Shown here in pieces: positions 7,817 through 14,027 of a stretch of DNA of 18,250 bases. Both the position numbers and the translations under genes were made by a program. Under the pieces are notes generated by a model that searched no databases, was not told the DNA's origin, and worked only from the letters and a program-made list of their open reading frames with translations. Position 1 is the stretch's first letter, and each line of letters begins with the position of its first letter. The DNA is from Candidatus Thorarchaeota archaeon (GTDB lineage Archaea > Asgardarchaeota > Thorarchaeia > Thorarchaeales > Thorarchaeaceae), in assembly GCA_016840245.1 (NCBI GenBank), contig JAEOST010000613.1, positions 1-18,250 of the forward strand. Direction: 5' to 3'.

Positions 7817-8380
7817 CTAGACTATCGATTTTACTTCCTCGCCCTTCCGTTTCCTAATGACATAGATTCCATCAAGGAACACTCTGCGGTCCTTGTCACG
7901 AATCTTTGTTGCGAGCTGTATGTTTGCAGCACTCTGGGAAACGTGTTCAATATCCACTCCACTGATGATGACATCATCTTCAGTAGTCTTCACTTCAACA
8001 TCACCAATCAAACGAGCTTTACGAACACCCCGTTCACCAATGAAGTTCTTGATGAGTACGGTCTCTCCTTGTACATCGACAGTGATTGGAAAGTGACTGT
8101 AAACAATCTTCATCTCGTACGTGTAGCCATGCTGTACCCCAACGAACATATTCCTTACATGAGCTATAACAGTTCCAACCAGTGCTCTGGTCTTCTTTCT
8201 GTTTATCCATGTTGTGACAACGATCTCGTTATCTTTGTGTACTATCGTTGTCTGTGGTTCTGGAAATGATCTTTCTAGAGTACCCTTTGGTCCACTAATG
8301 GTAATGGTCTTATCTTCAACTGTCACTTGACAGTCACTTGGGATTTCGATGCTTTTTTCGTAGACCGCTTCTTTGGACAT
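7817..8380 (-). CDS. rpl6: 50S ribosomal protein L6 (uL6)
   Basis: A large-subunit protein beside the sarcin-ricin loop and stalk base. The sequence shows the two repeated alpha/beta domains: IEIPSDCQVTVEDKTITISGPKGTLERSF in the first, and YSHFPITVDVQGETVLIKNFIGERGVRKARLIGDVEVKTTEDDVIISGVDIEHVSQSAANIQ in the second. The ending DRRVFLDGIYVIRKRKG is conserved in archaea. I prefer the ATG at 8380 (187 aa): GGAGGT is 7 nt upstream of it but only 1 nt before the other candidate, ATG at 8386. The S8 stop TAG forms part of the same TAGGAGGT stretch. Confidence 0.95.
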   Translation of the reverse strand: MSKEAVYEKSIEIPSDCQVTVEDKTITISGPKGTLERSFPEPQTTIVHKDNEIVVTTWINRKKTRALVGTVIAHVRNMFVGVQHGYTYEMKIVYSHFPITVDVQGETVLIKNFIGERGVRKARLIGDVEVKTTEDDVIISGVDIEHVSQSAANIQLATKIRDKDRRVFLDGIYVIRKRKGEEVKSIV

Positions 8381-8392
8381 TTTCATGACCTC

Positions 8393-8785
8393 CTAATACA
8401 CGTACGCCAGTAATCTGCCGCCTATTCCTTTTCTCTTGGCATCCTGATGGGTCATTACTCCTTCAGGTGTTGTTACAATCAGAATACCATAGTTGAATGC
8501 AGGTAGGAAGCGTTTCTCGAACTTCTCAAATCCATCCCTCTTTACGGGGAATCTTGGTTTGACTACACCGCATTTGTTTGTCCTACCCATGAGTTGGATC
8601 CGGAATCTTCCAGACTTACCATCATCGATTTTCTCAAACTCGCCAATGTATCCGTTCAGCTGCATAACCTGAAGAACTCTCTCAATCAGGCTAGATGCTG
8701 GTGCGATTACGACATCGGCCTTGCCGACTAATTCGCTGTTATAGATGCTTGACATTGCATCAGCCAATGGATCTAGTAATGTCAT
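8393..8785 (-). CDS. rps8: 30S ribosomal protein S8 (uS8)
   Basis: Binds 16S rRNA helix 21 and is a primary assembly protein; in bacteria it is also the spc operon repressor. The 130 residues are standard archaeal length. [18 protein letters not shown] starts the N-terminal domain. The C-terminal [33 protein letters not shown] is a strong family signature. GGAGGT lies 10 nt before the ATG, in the 15-nt gap after S14. No S8-binding mimic was recognised in the operon leaders. Confidence 0.97.
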   Translation of the reverse strand: MTLLDPLADAMSSIYNSELVGKADVVIAPASSLIERVLQVMQLNGYIGEFEKIDDGKSGRFRIQLMGRTNKCGVVKPRFPVKRDGFEKFEKRFLPAFNYGILIVTTPEGVMTHQDAKRKGIGGRLLAYVY

Positions 8786-8800
8786 ATTCTCATTGACCTC

Positions 8801-8971
8801 CTAGCTATACTTCCGGAATCCCATCTTCACAGCTGTTTCCCTAAAACAGCGTCTACACATGTAGAGCCCATATGAGCGGATAATGGCTTGGTGCGTTCCA
8901 CACCGGATACATCTCCGGCTGCCTTTGCCCATGTTCTTTCTTTGTTTACCTTGATCTTTCTTTGTGCTCAT
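8801..8971 (-). CDS. rps14: 30S ribosomal protein S14 (uS14), zinc-binding type
   Basis: A small gene between L5 and S8, as in other archaeal spc operons. The product (56 aa from ATG 8971, or 57 from the adjacent ATG at 8974) reads [40 protein letters not shown]. The CxxC...CxxC motif is the zinc ribbon of the short archaeal/eukaryotic (S29e-like) uS14. GAGGTG, overlapping the L5 stop codon, lies 7 nt before ATG 8971, which favours the second ATG. The ending MGFRKYS is a hallmark of the family. Confidence 0.97.
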   Translation of the reverse strand: MSTKKDQGKQRKNMGKGSRRCIRCGTHQAIIRSYGLYMCRRCFRETAVKMGFRKYS

Positions 8972-8982
8972 CATCCCTCACC

Positions 8983-9558
8983 TCAGAACAGATAGGTCCG
9001 TTCACGTTCCTTCTCGAGAATCTCTATTCCAAATTTATCAATGACAAAGACCATACTTTCTTCCGGAGTCAGTCTATGTCTATAGGGAATCTTACTTCTT
9101 CGTCTGCGTCTTCGTTTCACTCGATATCCTGGTCGTTCGATACAAACAGTGATGTTCATTCCTTGAATGCCTAGTTGTGGGTCGTACTTGACTTCAGGGA
9201 TATTGATATGCTCAGCTATTCCAAAGGCGAAATTACCATCATCATCCCAATTCTTGAGTAGCAGAACGTTATCTTTGGCCTGTAAGGTTCTAGCAAGGAA
9301 TTCTTCTGCCTTCTTGTGTCTGAGTGTAACTCGTACTGCGATGGCCTCTTTCCTTCGTATTCCAAAGTCCCTTACTGTCTGTTTCGCTCTTGATTGTACT
9401 GGAGATTGTCCAGTAAGATCCTCAAGAATGGTTGTTGCACGCTCGAGCGCTTCACCGCCGCCTGTGCAGATATCTACCACTACCTTGCTGACTGCTGGCT
9501 TCCTCATTGGGTATGCTTCCCAGTCTGTTCGGTAAAGTTGTTCATTAGGAATGCTCAT
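8983..9558 (-). CDS. rpl5: 50S ribosomal protein L5 (uL5)
   Basis: Binds 5S rRNA and contacts the P-site tRNA and S13 bridge. The 191 residues include NEQLYRTDWEAYPMRKPAVSKVVVDICTG (the archaeal uL5 start), TGQSPVQSRAKQTVRDFGIRRKEAIAVRVTLR (the rRNA-binding block) and FGIAEHINIPEVKYDPQLGIQGMNITVCIERPGYRVKRRRRRRSKIPYRHRLTPEESMVFV. Everything is as expected for archaea. The ATG overlaps the S4e stop by 4 nt (ATGA). Confidence 0.97.
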   Translation of the reverse strand: MSIPNEQLYRTDWEAYPMRKPAVSKVVVDICTGGGEALERATTILEDLTGQSPVQSRAKQTVRDFGIRRKEAIAVRVTLRHKKAEEFLARTLQAKDNVLLLKNWDDDGNFAFGIAEHINIPEVKYDPQLGIQGMNITVCIERPGYRVKRRRRRRSKIPYRHRLTPEESMVFVIDKFGIEILEKERERTYLF

Positions 9559-10307
9559 TCAGACGACCCTCCTTCTCCAAGATTGACTTCAGACTTTTTC
9601 GCTCCCAACATGAAGACGTATTCCAGGGCTGTTTGGATTTTCTCTCCGCTAGGATCCTGAATAGTGACTGTACTCGTATGAGAACCATATCTTTTGTTAA
9701 TCTCTACAATTTTTCCTAGCATTCCGACGTTCTTTCCTCTCGTTACTAGAGCAAGGAATCCTTCTTTCAAAGGAATTGTACTCATCACTTTCTGTTCAGG
9801 TATAGAGATTTTCAGAACATCAAGAGTGTTGTAGTCCGAAGGCTTCTCACTCTCTGACAGGATGATATTCCTACCATCATGCAGAGTCAACTGAAGCTTG
9901 CCACCAGACACCATCTGCTTCTTCTCAACTCTACAGAGTTTGAATTGGCTTTCAGCTTCGTCTATCTCAACAAGACGAAGTCCACCTCGAAGCTTTGGCA
10001 GTAATCTGTATCGCTTATCCTCTGTTTCAATCTTGATTACATCCATCAACCCAATCGGGAATTTTGGATCTCTTCTGATTCTACCGTCTACTCTTACTTG
10101 ATTGCTAGAAAGTATTGCTTTGACTTCACGCATATTCTCTGCATATCCTTGGATTTCCCTAAGAAGAACCGCTAGTGTGAGACAATCCTCCTTTGCATGT
10201 GGTCCTGGGATTGGCTTGGTTGTGAACTTTCCAGCCTTTCTCCTAATTGGCCAATGCTTTGGTGCAGGTAGGCGTTTCAAATGCTTTTTCTGACCTCTTC
10301 TTGTCAT
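9555..10307 (-). CDS. rps4e: 30S ribosomal protein S4e (eS4)
   Basis: A small-subunit protein specific to archaea and eukaryotes. The 250 residues hold the conserved start RGQKKHLKRLPAPKHWPIRRKAGKF, an S4-type RNA-binding domain (about 45-95) with ILSSNQVRVDGRIRRDPKFPIGLMDVI, a central eS4 domain with YRLLPKLRGGL..VEI, and a C-terminal KOW-like part with TRGKNVGMLGKIVEI. The length is normal. It starts directly after the L24 TAG (TAGATG) with no spacer, so it probably relies on coupled translation. Confidence 0.97.
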   Translation of the reverse strand: MTRRGQKKHLKRLPAPKHWPIRRKAGKFTTKPIPGPHAKEDCLTLAVLLREIQGYAENMREVKAILSSNQVRVDGRIRRDPKFPIGLMDVIKIETEDKRYRLLPKLRGGLRLVEIDEAESQFKLCRVEKKQMVSGGKLQLTLHDGRNIILSESEKPSDYNTLDVLKISIPEQKVMSTIPLKEGFLALVTRGKNVGMLGKIVEINKRYGSHTSTVTIQDPSGEKIQTALEYVFMLGAKKSEVNLGEGGSSE

Positions 10308-10697
10308 CTATTCACTCTCCGCAATTTCCATGACCTTCTTCTCGATGAGGCTCTTTCTCTCATCATCAATCTCAAGTTTCACTACCAGAAGATTGGAGGG
10401 ATGTAGGGGTATGTTCACCTCTTTTCCATCAGCCTTTGTAGTAGTTGCACTCTCTATGTAGACCCGCATCTTACTATAGCTGACCCCGATGACCTTACCT
10501 TCTGTATCCCGAAACTGACCTCTCATGACTCTAACTAGGTCACCCTTCTTAATCACTAATGATCGTAATCCATATTCCTCTTGTAGGAACTCATCAAGTC
10601 GACACTTCAGCCGTCGCTTGTTTGCATGCAGTGGTGACTTGTAGATCTGTTTCCGCTGCTTGCGTGGGGCCTTTGAACTAATTTTCTTTGTCATCAT
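10308..10697 (-). CDS. rpl24: 50S ribosomal protein L24 (uL24)
   Basis: An early-assembling large-subunit protein near the exit tunnel. The 129 residues follow the archaeal/eukaryotic L26e-like pattern: SKAPRKQRKQIYKSPLHANKRRLKCRLDEFLQEEYGLRSLVIKKGD, then the KOW motif (about 50-78, GDLVRVMRGQFRDTEGKVIGVSYSKMRVYIE). The C-terminus is acidic and helical. Two ATGs are adjacent at the start. The L14 stop lies 8 nt upstream with a GAGGTAG site in between. Confidence 0.96.
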   Translation of the reverse strand: MMTKKISSKAPRKQRKQIYKSPLHANKRRLKCRLDEFLQEEYGLRSLVIKKGDLVRVMRGQFRDTEGKVIGVSYSKMRVYIESATTTKADGKEVNIPLHPSNLLVVKLEIDDERKSLIEKKVMEIAESE

Positions 10698-10705
10698 TAT
10701 CTACC

Positions 10706-11128
10706 TCACACAATCTTTGACGCAATTGCTGACACTCTTGGCCACTTCAGGGTTACTTCTCTTGCCATTGGACCTCTCAGTTCTGAGCCCTGTGGTTCTC
10801 CACCAGCCTTGATCAGAACTGCTGCATTGTCTTCGAATTGCATCCAAGTTCCATCAGGTCTGCGGTAAGGTTTCCTCTGTCTTACTATCACAGCTTGCAG
10901 GACCTGTTTTCGTAGCTCTTGCTTGCCTTTTGTCACTGATACGTTAACACGGTCGCCGACACCAGCCTTTCCCAATTTTCTGAGCTTGCCTTTGTATCCA
11001 AATACCGTAATAATCTGCAGTTCTCTTGCACCTGAATTGTCAGCGCACAGGATTTTCGCACCTATTGGTAAGCCACGTGCGATTCGTGGAATGAACTTTC
11101 TAATGCCTCTCCCAACTTTTCTCGACAT
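10706..11128 (-). CDS. rpl14: 50S ribosomal protein L14 (uL14)
   Basis: A large-subunit protein that forms an intersubunit bridge to 16S rRNA and binds factors at the GTPase side. The 140 residues carry LPIGAKILCADNSGARELQIITVFGYKG and KQVLQAVIVRQRKPYRRPDGTWMQFEDNAAVLIKAGGEPQGSELRGPMAREVTLKWPRVSAIASKIV, near-complete family signatures. A GGGAGGAG sequence sits before the ATG and the S17 stop is only 4 nt upstream. Nothing unusual. Confidence 0.98.
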   Translation of the reverse strand: MSRKVGRGIRKFIPRIARGLPIGAKILCADNSGARELQIITVFGYKGKLRKLGKAGVGDRVNVSVTKGKQELRKQVLQAVIVRQRKPYRRPDGTWMQFEDNAAVLIKAGGEPQGSELRGPMAREVTLKWPRVSAIASKIV

Positions 11129-11132
11129 TTTC

Positions 11133-11486
11133 TTACTCCTCCCTACTCACTGCTATGACTACGGATGAAACAGTTTTACTAAGTGGGCGACATTCAGCAA
11201 CTTTTACAATGTCTCCTACCTCAACATCAATGCAAGGTGGGAGATGTGCATGTTTCTTTGATCTGCGTCTCTCATATCGGGAATACTTCTTTATGAGGCT
11301 CAGATAGTCCATCTGGTATGTGATGGTTCTGTGCATTTTGGTGCTTGTTACAACACCCTCCATCATTCGTCCTCTTACCGGAAGGCTACCATGAAATGGA
11401 CAATTTGGATCATCGCAGTCTTTCTCAGGTGGGTTTATGTTCGGGATGCCTATATTGCGCACCTTACTTTTTGTCTTCGCCATCAT
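11133..11486 (-). CDS. rps17: 30S ribosomal protein S17 (uS17)
   Basis: A primary 16S rRNA-binding protein. The chosen ATG (11486) gives about 117 aa. The GGAG upstream is spaced 6 nt from this ATG, and the upstream Rnp1 stop overlaps it by 1 nt (TAATG). The ATG at 11492 would place the same GGAG directly against the start. NIGIPNINPPEKDCDDPNCPFHGSLPVRGRMMEGVV is the archaeal/eukaryotic S17 start (S11e type). The OB-fold core includes KKYSRYERRRSKKHAHLPPCIDVEVGDIVKVAECRPLSKTVSSVVI. Confidence 0.96.
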   Translation of the reverse strand: MMAKTKSKVRNIGIPNINPPEKDCDDPNCPFHGSLPVRGRMMEGVVTSTKMHRTITYQMDYLSLIKKYSRYERRRSKKHAHLPPCIDVEVGDIVKVAECRPLSKTVSSVVIAVSREE

Positions 11487-11770
11487 TACCATCTCCTAGT
11501 GTGGCGTTTCTTGATTCTGTCCTCGGGTTTTCCCCTGAGGATTGCACCGCTCACTCTGACAGTAGTTCCTTTTGGAAGGTCTATATCAAAGACACAGACA
11601 CTCTTTGGAAGCTTCACAACTCCAGTATCTGTATCGAGGTGTATAGTTTCCTTGGTTTCATCGACGATTCTTCCTCTCCTACACACAAGTCCTGGATCAC
11701 TGGATTCTACAACATGTGCTGAGAGACCAACGAGTTCGTGTTTGATGAGATTCATCGGAGTGTAATTCAT
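11486..11770 (-). CDS. rnp1: Ribonuclease P protein component 1 (Rpp29/Pop4)
   Basis: A protein subunit of archaeal RNase P, which trims the 5' leader of precursor tRNA. In archaea it pairs with Rpp21 and binds the RNA subunit. The 94 residues contain the Sm-like beta-barrel pattern LIKHELVGLSAHVVESSDPGLVCRRGRIVDETKETIHL and the ending GAILRGKPEDRIKKRHTRR, typical of Rpp29. It sits between L29 and S17, the expected place in many archaea. The SUI1 (aIF1) gene that often precedes it is absent here. The ATG overlaps the L29 stop by 4 nt. Confidence 0.95.
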   Translation of the reverse strand: MNYTPMNLIKHELVGLSAHVVESSDPGLVCRRGRIVDETKETIHLDTDTGVVKLPKSVCVFDIDLPKGTTVRVSGAILRGKPEDRIKKRHTRRW

Positions 11771-11979
11771 TCAGCACCCTCCAGTTCCTCTTCGTGTTGA
11801 ACAGTTAGAATCCTGGCAATAGCTTTCTTGACGTTGCGTGCCTTGTATGGATTCTCAGTACCACCACCAGTGGCAGTCGCAATCCTTATGCTTGAGAGCT
11901 CGGTGTATAGATCCTCTAGTGTTTTCTGTCTCTCAGCTGGGGTAAGCTTTCTAATATCGTCAGGTGTTAATCGAGCCAT
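11767..11979 (-). CDS. rpl29: 50S ribosomal protein L29 (uL29)
   Basis: A small helical large-subunit protein at the exit tunnel mouth, a docking point for nascent-chain factors and Sec/SRP. The 70 residues show LTPDDIRKLTPAERQKTLEDLYTELSSIRIATATGGGTENPYKARNVKKAIARILTVQHE, the two-helix hairpin with the archaeal GG..ENP..R..R..IARI pattern. GGAGG lies about 10 nt before the ATG, inside the end of S3. The length is normal for the family. Confidence 0.96.
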   Translation of the reverse strand: MARLTPDDIRKLTPAERQKTLEDLYTELSSIRIATATGGGTENPYKARNVKKAIARILTVQHEEELEGAE

Positions 11980-11982
11980 TGA

Positions 11983-12885
11983 TTAGTCGCCTCCCTCATC
12001 AAGTGCATCCAGCTCTTCAAGTTCCTTGATAGTGGACTCCTCAATCTCTGTATCTGCCACAGGCTTCTCTGTTTCTTTGGTATCTGAGGCTTCTTCGGGC
12101 TCTGGCTTGTCTTCCACTACTGGCTTTGGTTCTCCATCATCTACAAGCTCCAATCCATCAAGTTCCTCAAGCTCGCGAAGCTCCTCGATGTCAGTGATTC
12201 CCTCCATGGATTCTTCCACAACTTCTGGTTCTTCCACGGTTTCGGGTGTCTTTGGAGCTACTTTGGGTAGTGGTTCTCTTGGCTTTGGTTTTGGCTTCTT
12301 GACACGGATTATTCCTGGCATTTGTGCTTCAGGCTTCATTATCCTGACCTTGATTCCAATAGCTCCAGGTTTCAATATCGCTGTATCATCAGCCTCATCG
12401 ACAAAGATATCTGCTGGTTGACCTGTCTTTGCAATTGTACCCTGTGTAAATTTCTGGTATCGTGCTCTCCTGCTTGAGAGCTTCCCTTTAACAATAATCT
12501 CGCAACCCACTGCTCCAGAACGCATGACACGTCTGAGAATCCAATATGCCATTCGTCTGAAACGTACACCTCTCTCCAGCTGTCTTGCTAGTCGAGATGA
12601 CATTACTTGGGCATTAAGCCATGGATTTTCGATTTCACTGACTTCAACTTGGACATTCTGAATCTGAAAATCAGATTCCAATATCTCAGTTAATTCTCGA
12701 ATCTTGGATCCACGACGACCGATGACAACACCAGGTCTGGATGCATGAATAACGACCTCTGTTCTCATAGGCATTTTGCGAATCTCAACACCACCGTATC
12801 CTGCGGCGTTCAACTCATGCATGAGGAACTCATCTATCATCAATCTGCGCATATTTTGCTCAATGAAGTACTTGACCGCGGACAC
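11983..12885 (-). CDS. rps3: 30S ribosomal protein S3 (uS3) with long acidic C-terminal tail
   Basis: Forms the mRNA entry site of the small subunit and contributes to mRNA unwinding. The first ~205 of 300 residues are a normal archaeal uS3: a KH domain (about 40-80) with the loop GRRG (56-59), then ARQLERGVRFRRMAYWILRRVMRSGAVGCEIIVKGKLSSRRARYQKFTQG. Residues 195-212 are a basic Pro-rich hinge and 213-300 are strongly acidic, holding ELEELDGL (about 238-245) and ELEELDAL (about 288-295). Many archaeal S3 end near 210 aa. The start is GTG at 12885, overlapping the L22 TAG by 1 nt (TAGTG), with GGAGGT 6 nt upstream, which explains the non-ATG start. Confidence 0.97.
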   Translation of the reverse strand: MSAVKYFIEQNMRRLMIDEFLMHELNAAGYGGVEIRKMPMRTEVVIHASRPGVVIGRRGSKIRELTEILESDFQIQNVQVEVSEIENPWLNAQVMSSRLARQLERGVRFRRMAYWILRRVMRSGAVGCEIIVKGKLSSRRARYQKFTQGTIAKTGQPADIFVDEADDTAILKPGAIGIKVRIMKPEAQMPGIIRVKKPKPKPREPLPKVAPKTPETVEEPEVVEESMEGITDIEELRELEELDGLELVDDGEPKPVVEDKPEPEEASDTKETEKPVADTEIEESTIKELEELDALDEGGD

Positions 12886-13349
12886 TAAGTTACCTCCTCT
12901 AATACGACTTCAACGTGACTTGTGTTCTCATAATAAGGAGAACTTCTACCAAAGGCTCTCTCGATGAACTTCTTGTACGTCCTACCTCTATGGGTAACAG
13001 CATGCATTACTCTAAGTCTGTCAATATCTAGACCCTTGTTATCTGCATTAGCCTCTGCGTTTCTTAGAACCTTCAGGATGTGTTCAGAAGCCTTAACAGG
13101 ATGACCTCCTGCCGGCCACTTCTTCATTCCTGAATGATGGCCTCGCTTCTTCTTATGACGTCTATAAGGAATCCAAGCCTTCTCCTCAATGACACTCTCA
13201 AGGAGTTCTATTGCCTTATCCAGCATCATCCCTCTAATGGTAGTGCAAACCTCCCTGCATTGCTTTGGGGAAACTCGCATATTCCTACCGCTAGCTATAG
13301 CGGTTCTATCAGGATCTATGCCTATTATGGAATACCGATATGATGGCAT
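12885..13349 (-). CDS. rpl22: 50S ribosomal protein L22 (uL22)
   Basis: A large-subunit protein whose loop lines the nascent-peptide tunnel constriction. The 154 residues contain GRNMRVSPKQCREVCTTIRGMMLDKAIELLESVI and the long hairpin with RRHKKKRGHHSGMKKWPAGGHPVKASEHILKVLRNAEANADNKGLDIDRLRVMHAVTHRGRTYKKFIERAFGRSSPYYENTSHVEVVLEE. An in-frame TGA lies 6 nt upstream of the ATG, so the start cannot be earlier. The start has only a weak ribosome-binding site (GGAAGTGA). It is the first gene of the block, and the usual upstream partner S19 is missing. Confidence 0.97.
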   Translation of the reverse strand: MPSYRYSIIGIDPDRTAIASGRNMRVSPKQCREVCTTIRGMMLDKAIELLESVIEEKAWIPYRRHKKKRGHHSGMKKWPAGGHPVKASEHILKVLRNAEANADNKGLDIDRLRVMHAVTHRGRTYKKFIERAFGRSSPYYENTSHVEVVLEEVT

Positions 13350-13371
13350 CGTGATTCACTTCCGGTGATGC
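13346..13371 (-). promoter_or_regulatory. Alternative hairpins around the L22 start codon
   Basis: GCATC (13346-13350) can pair with GATGC (13367-13371), burying the ATG (13347-13349). The mutually exclusive hairpin TCAC/GTGA (13356-13359 with 13365-13368) puts the weak ribosome-binding sequence in its loop. The two share bases 13367-13368. This could act as a translational switch but may be chance. Confidence 0.3.
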
Positions 13372-13541
13372 GACCTTTACAGACCAGTCTCTACATGTAG
13401 AGTAGGTATGTTGGTCAATATACACCCTCAACAACCACTTTGGAATCTGACCGGCAAACGTATACAGGCCGTTCTCGCGAGCAGAACTAGAGGCCTGCAC
13501 TGCATCCTGGATTCCAAAACGATCGCTTCCAGAGAGCGTCA
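13350..13541 (-). ncRNA. Structured 5' leader of the L22 operon (candidate)
   Basis: The ~190 nt between the predicted transcript start (about 13541) and the L22 ATG show nested inverted repeats and no convincing gene. The outer stem is a perfect 9 bp (13439-13447 with 13510-13518). Inside it is an 11-bp stem with a 4-nt bulge and 7-nt loop (13465-13475 with 13483-13487 and 13492-13497). A separate hairpin downstream has a 5-bp outer helix (13382-13386 / 13412-13416) around a 14-nt palindrome (13389-13402). Covariation is unknown. It may be a regulatory leader or part of a longer RNA. No tRNA, SRP RNA or RNase P RNA signature was recognised. Confidence 0.45.
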
Positions 13542-13562
13542 AGCACGAGCGCGTTGAGCTGT

Positions 13563-13575
13563 GCATTTAAAGATT
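13563..13575 (-). promoter_or_regulatory. TATA-like promoter of the L22-S3 ribosomal operon
   Basis: The minus strand reads AATCTTTAAATGC, an archaeal TATA-like box about 25 nt ahead of a predicted start near 13541. It is just downstream of the stop of the preceding gene (13591). A near copy sits before secY at 3417-3427. No other strong promoter is seen ahead of the block. Confidence 0.5.
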
Positions 13576-13590
13576 CCGAAACATCCTCTA

Positions 13591-13980
13591 TTAGGGATTG
13601 TTTCCAAACTCCAAAATAACACGCCTCAGGGCTGAACCGGTTACTGTATCGTCAACAAGGGTTTCACCCTTCTGGGTGAGTGTACCTTTAACATAATGGA
13701 TACCTGCTGATTGAATGTATACTAGTCCCTTTTGTTTAACCCTCTGTAGACTTCCAAGAACAAGCTGAGTCAATTCATCATCAGTAATCCCAAGTGAACC
13801 ATCTGGTGTTTGAAGTGTTTCAGACATTCTAAGAATGTATTTGATACTTGAGAGTTGTCTTCTACTTGTGGAGTATGGATTTGAGTACATCCAGAGAAGA
13901 ACAATCAGATCCACAACACTGAGACCTATATCTGGATGCCTCTCTAGGGTCTTCTTTGCTACTAACTCCACTATCGGCAT
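13591..13980 (-). CDS. Small conserved-looking protein, winged-helix-like
   Basis: A 129-residue soluble protein. The pattern SVVDLIVLLWMYSNPYSTSRRQLSSIKYILRMSE..DGSLGITDDELTQLVLGSLQRVKQKGLVYIQSAGIHYVKGTLTQKGETLV resembles a winged-helix fold: helices, then a recognition-like helix ending QKGLVYI, and a beta-wing with LTQKGE typical of PadR/ArsR-like or archaeal wHTH proteins. I cannot name the family. GAGGTG lies about 10 nt before the ATG. It sits 47 nt downstream of the zinc-ribbon gene on the same strand, so the two are probably co-transcribed, and directly ahead of the ribosomal operon promoter. DNA binding is an inference. Confidence 0.75.
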   Translation of the reverse strand: MPIVELVAKKTLERHPDIGLSVVDLIVLLWMYSNPYSTSRRQLSSIKYILRMSETLQTPDGSLGITDDELTQLVLGSLQRVKQKGLVYIQSAGIHYVKGTLTQKGETLVDDTVTGSALRRVILEFGNNP

Positions 13981-14027
13981 TTGTACCAGCCACCTCTCAT
14001 AGACAACCCTAATGAACTATCTGATGG

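Noticed and set aside
12026..12421. 131-aa plus-strand frame rich in Ser opposite the S3 tail
   Set aside because: It is the complement of the acidic low-complexity tail codons; composition is explained by the real gene.
13309..13566. Minus-strand 85-aa open frame overlapping the L22 start
   Set aside because: Its ATG lies inside the TATA-like box, so it would not be in the predicted transcript; it overlaps L22 by 41 nt, has no ribosome-binding site, and covers the inverted repeats that better suit an RNA.
13350..13590. Hidden S19 remnant or tRNA upstream of L22
   Set aside because: No S19 motif appears in any frame and the in-frame codon upstream of L22 is a stop. No T-arm signature of a tRNA was found.
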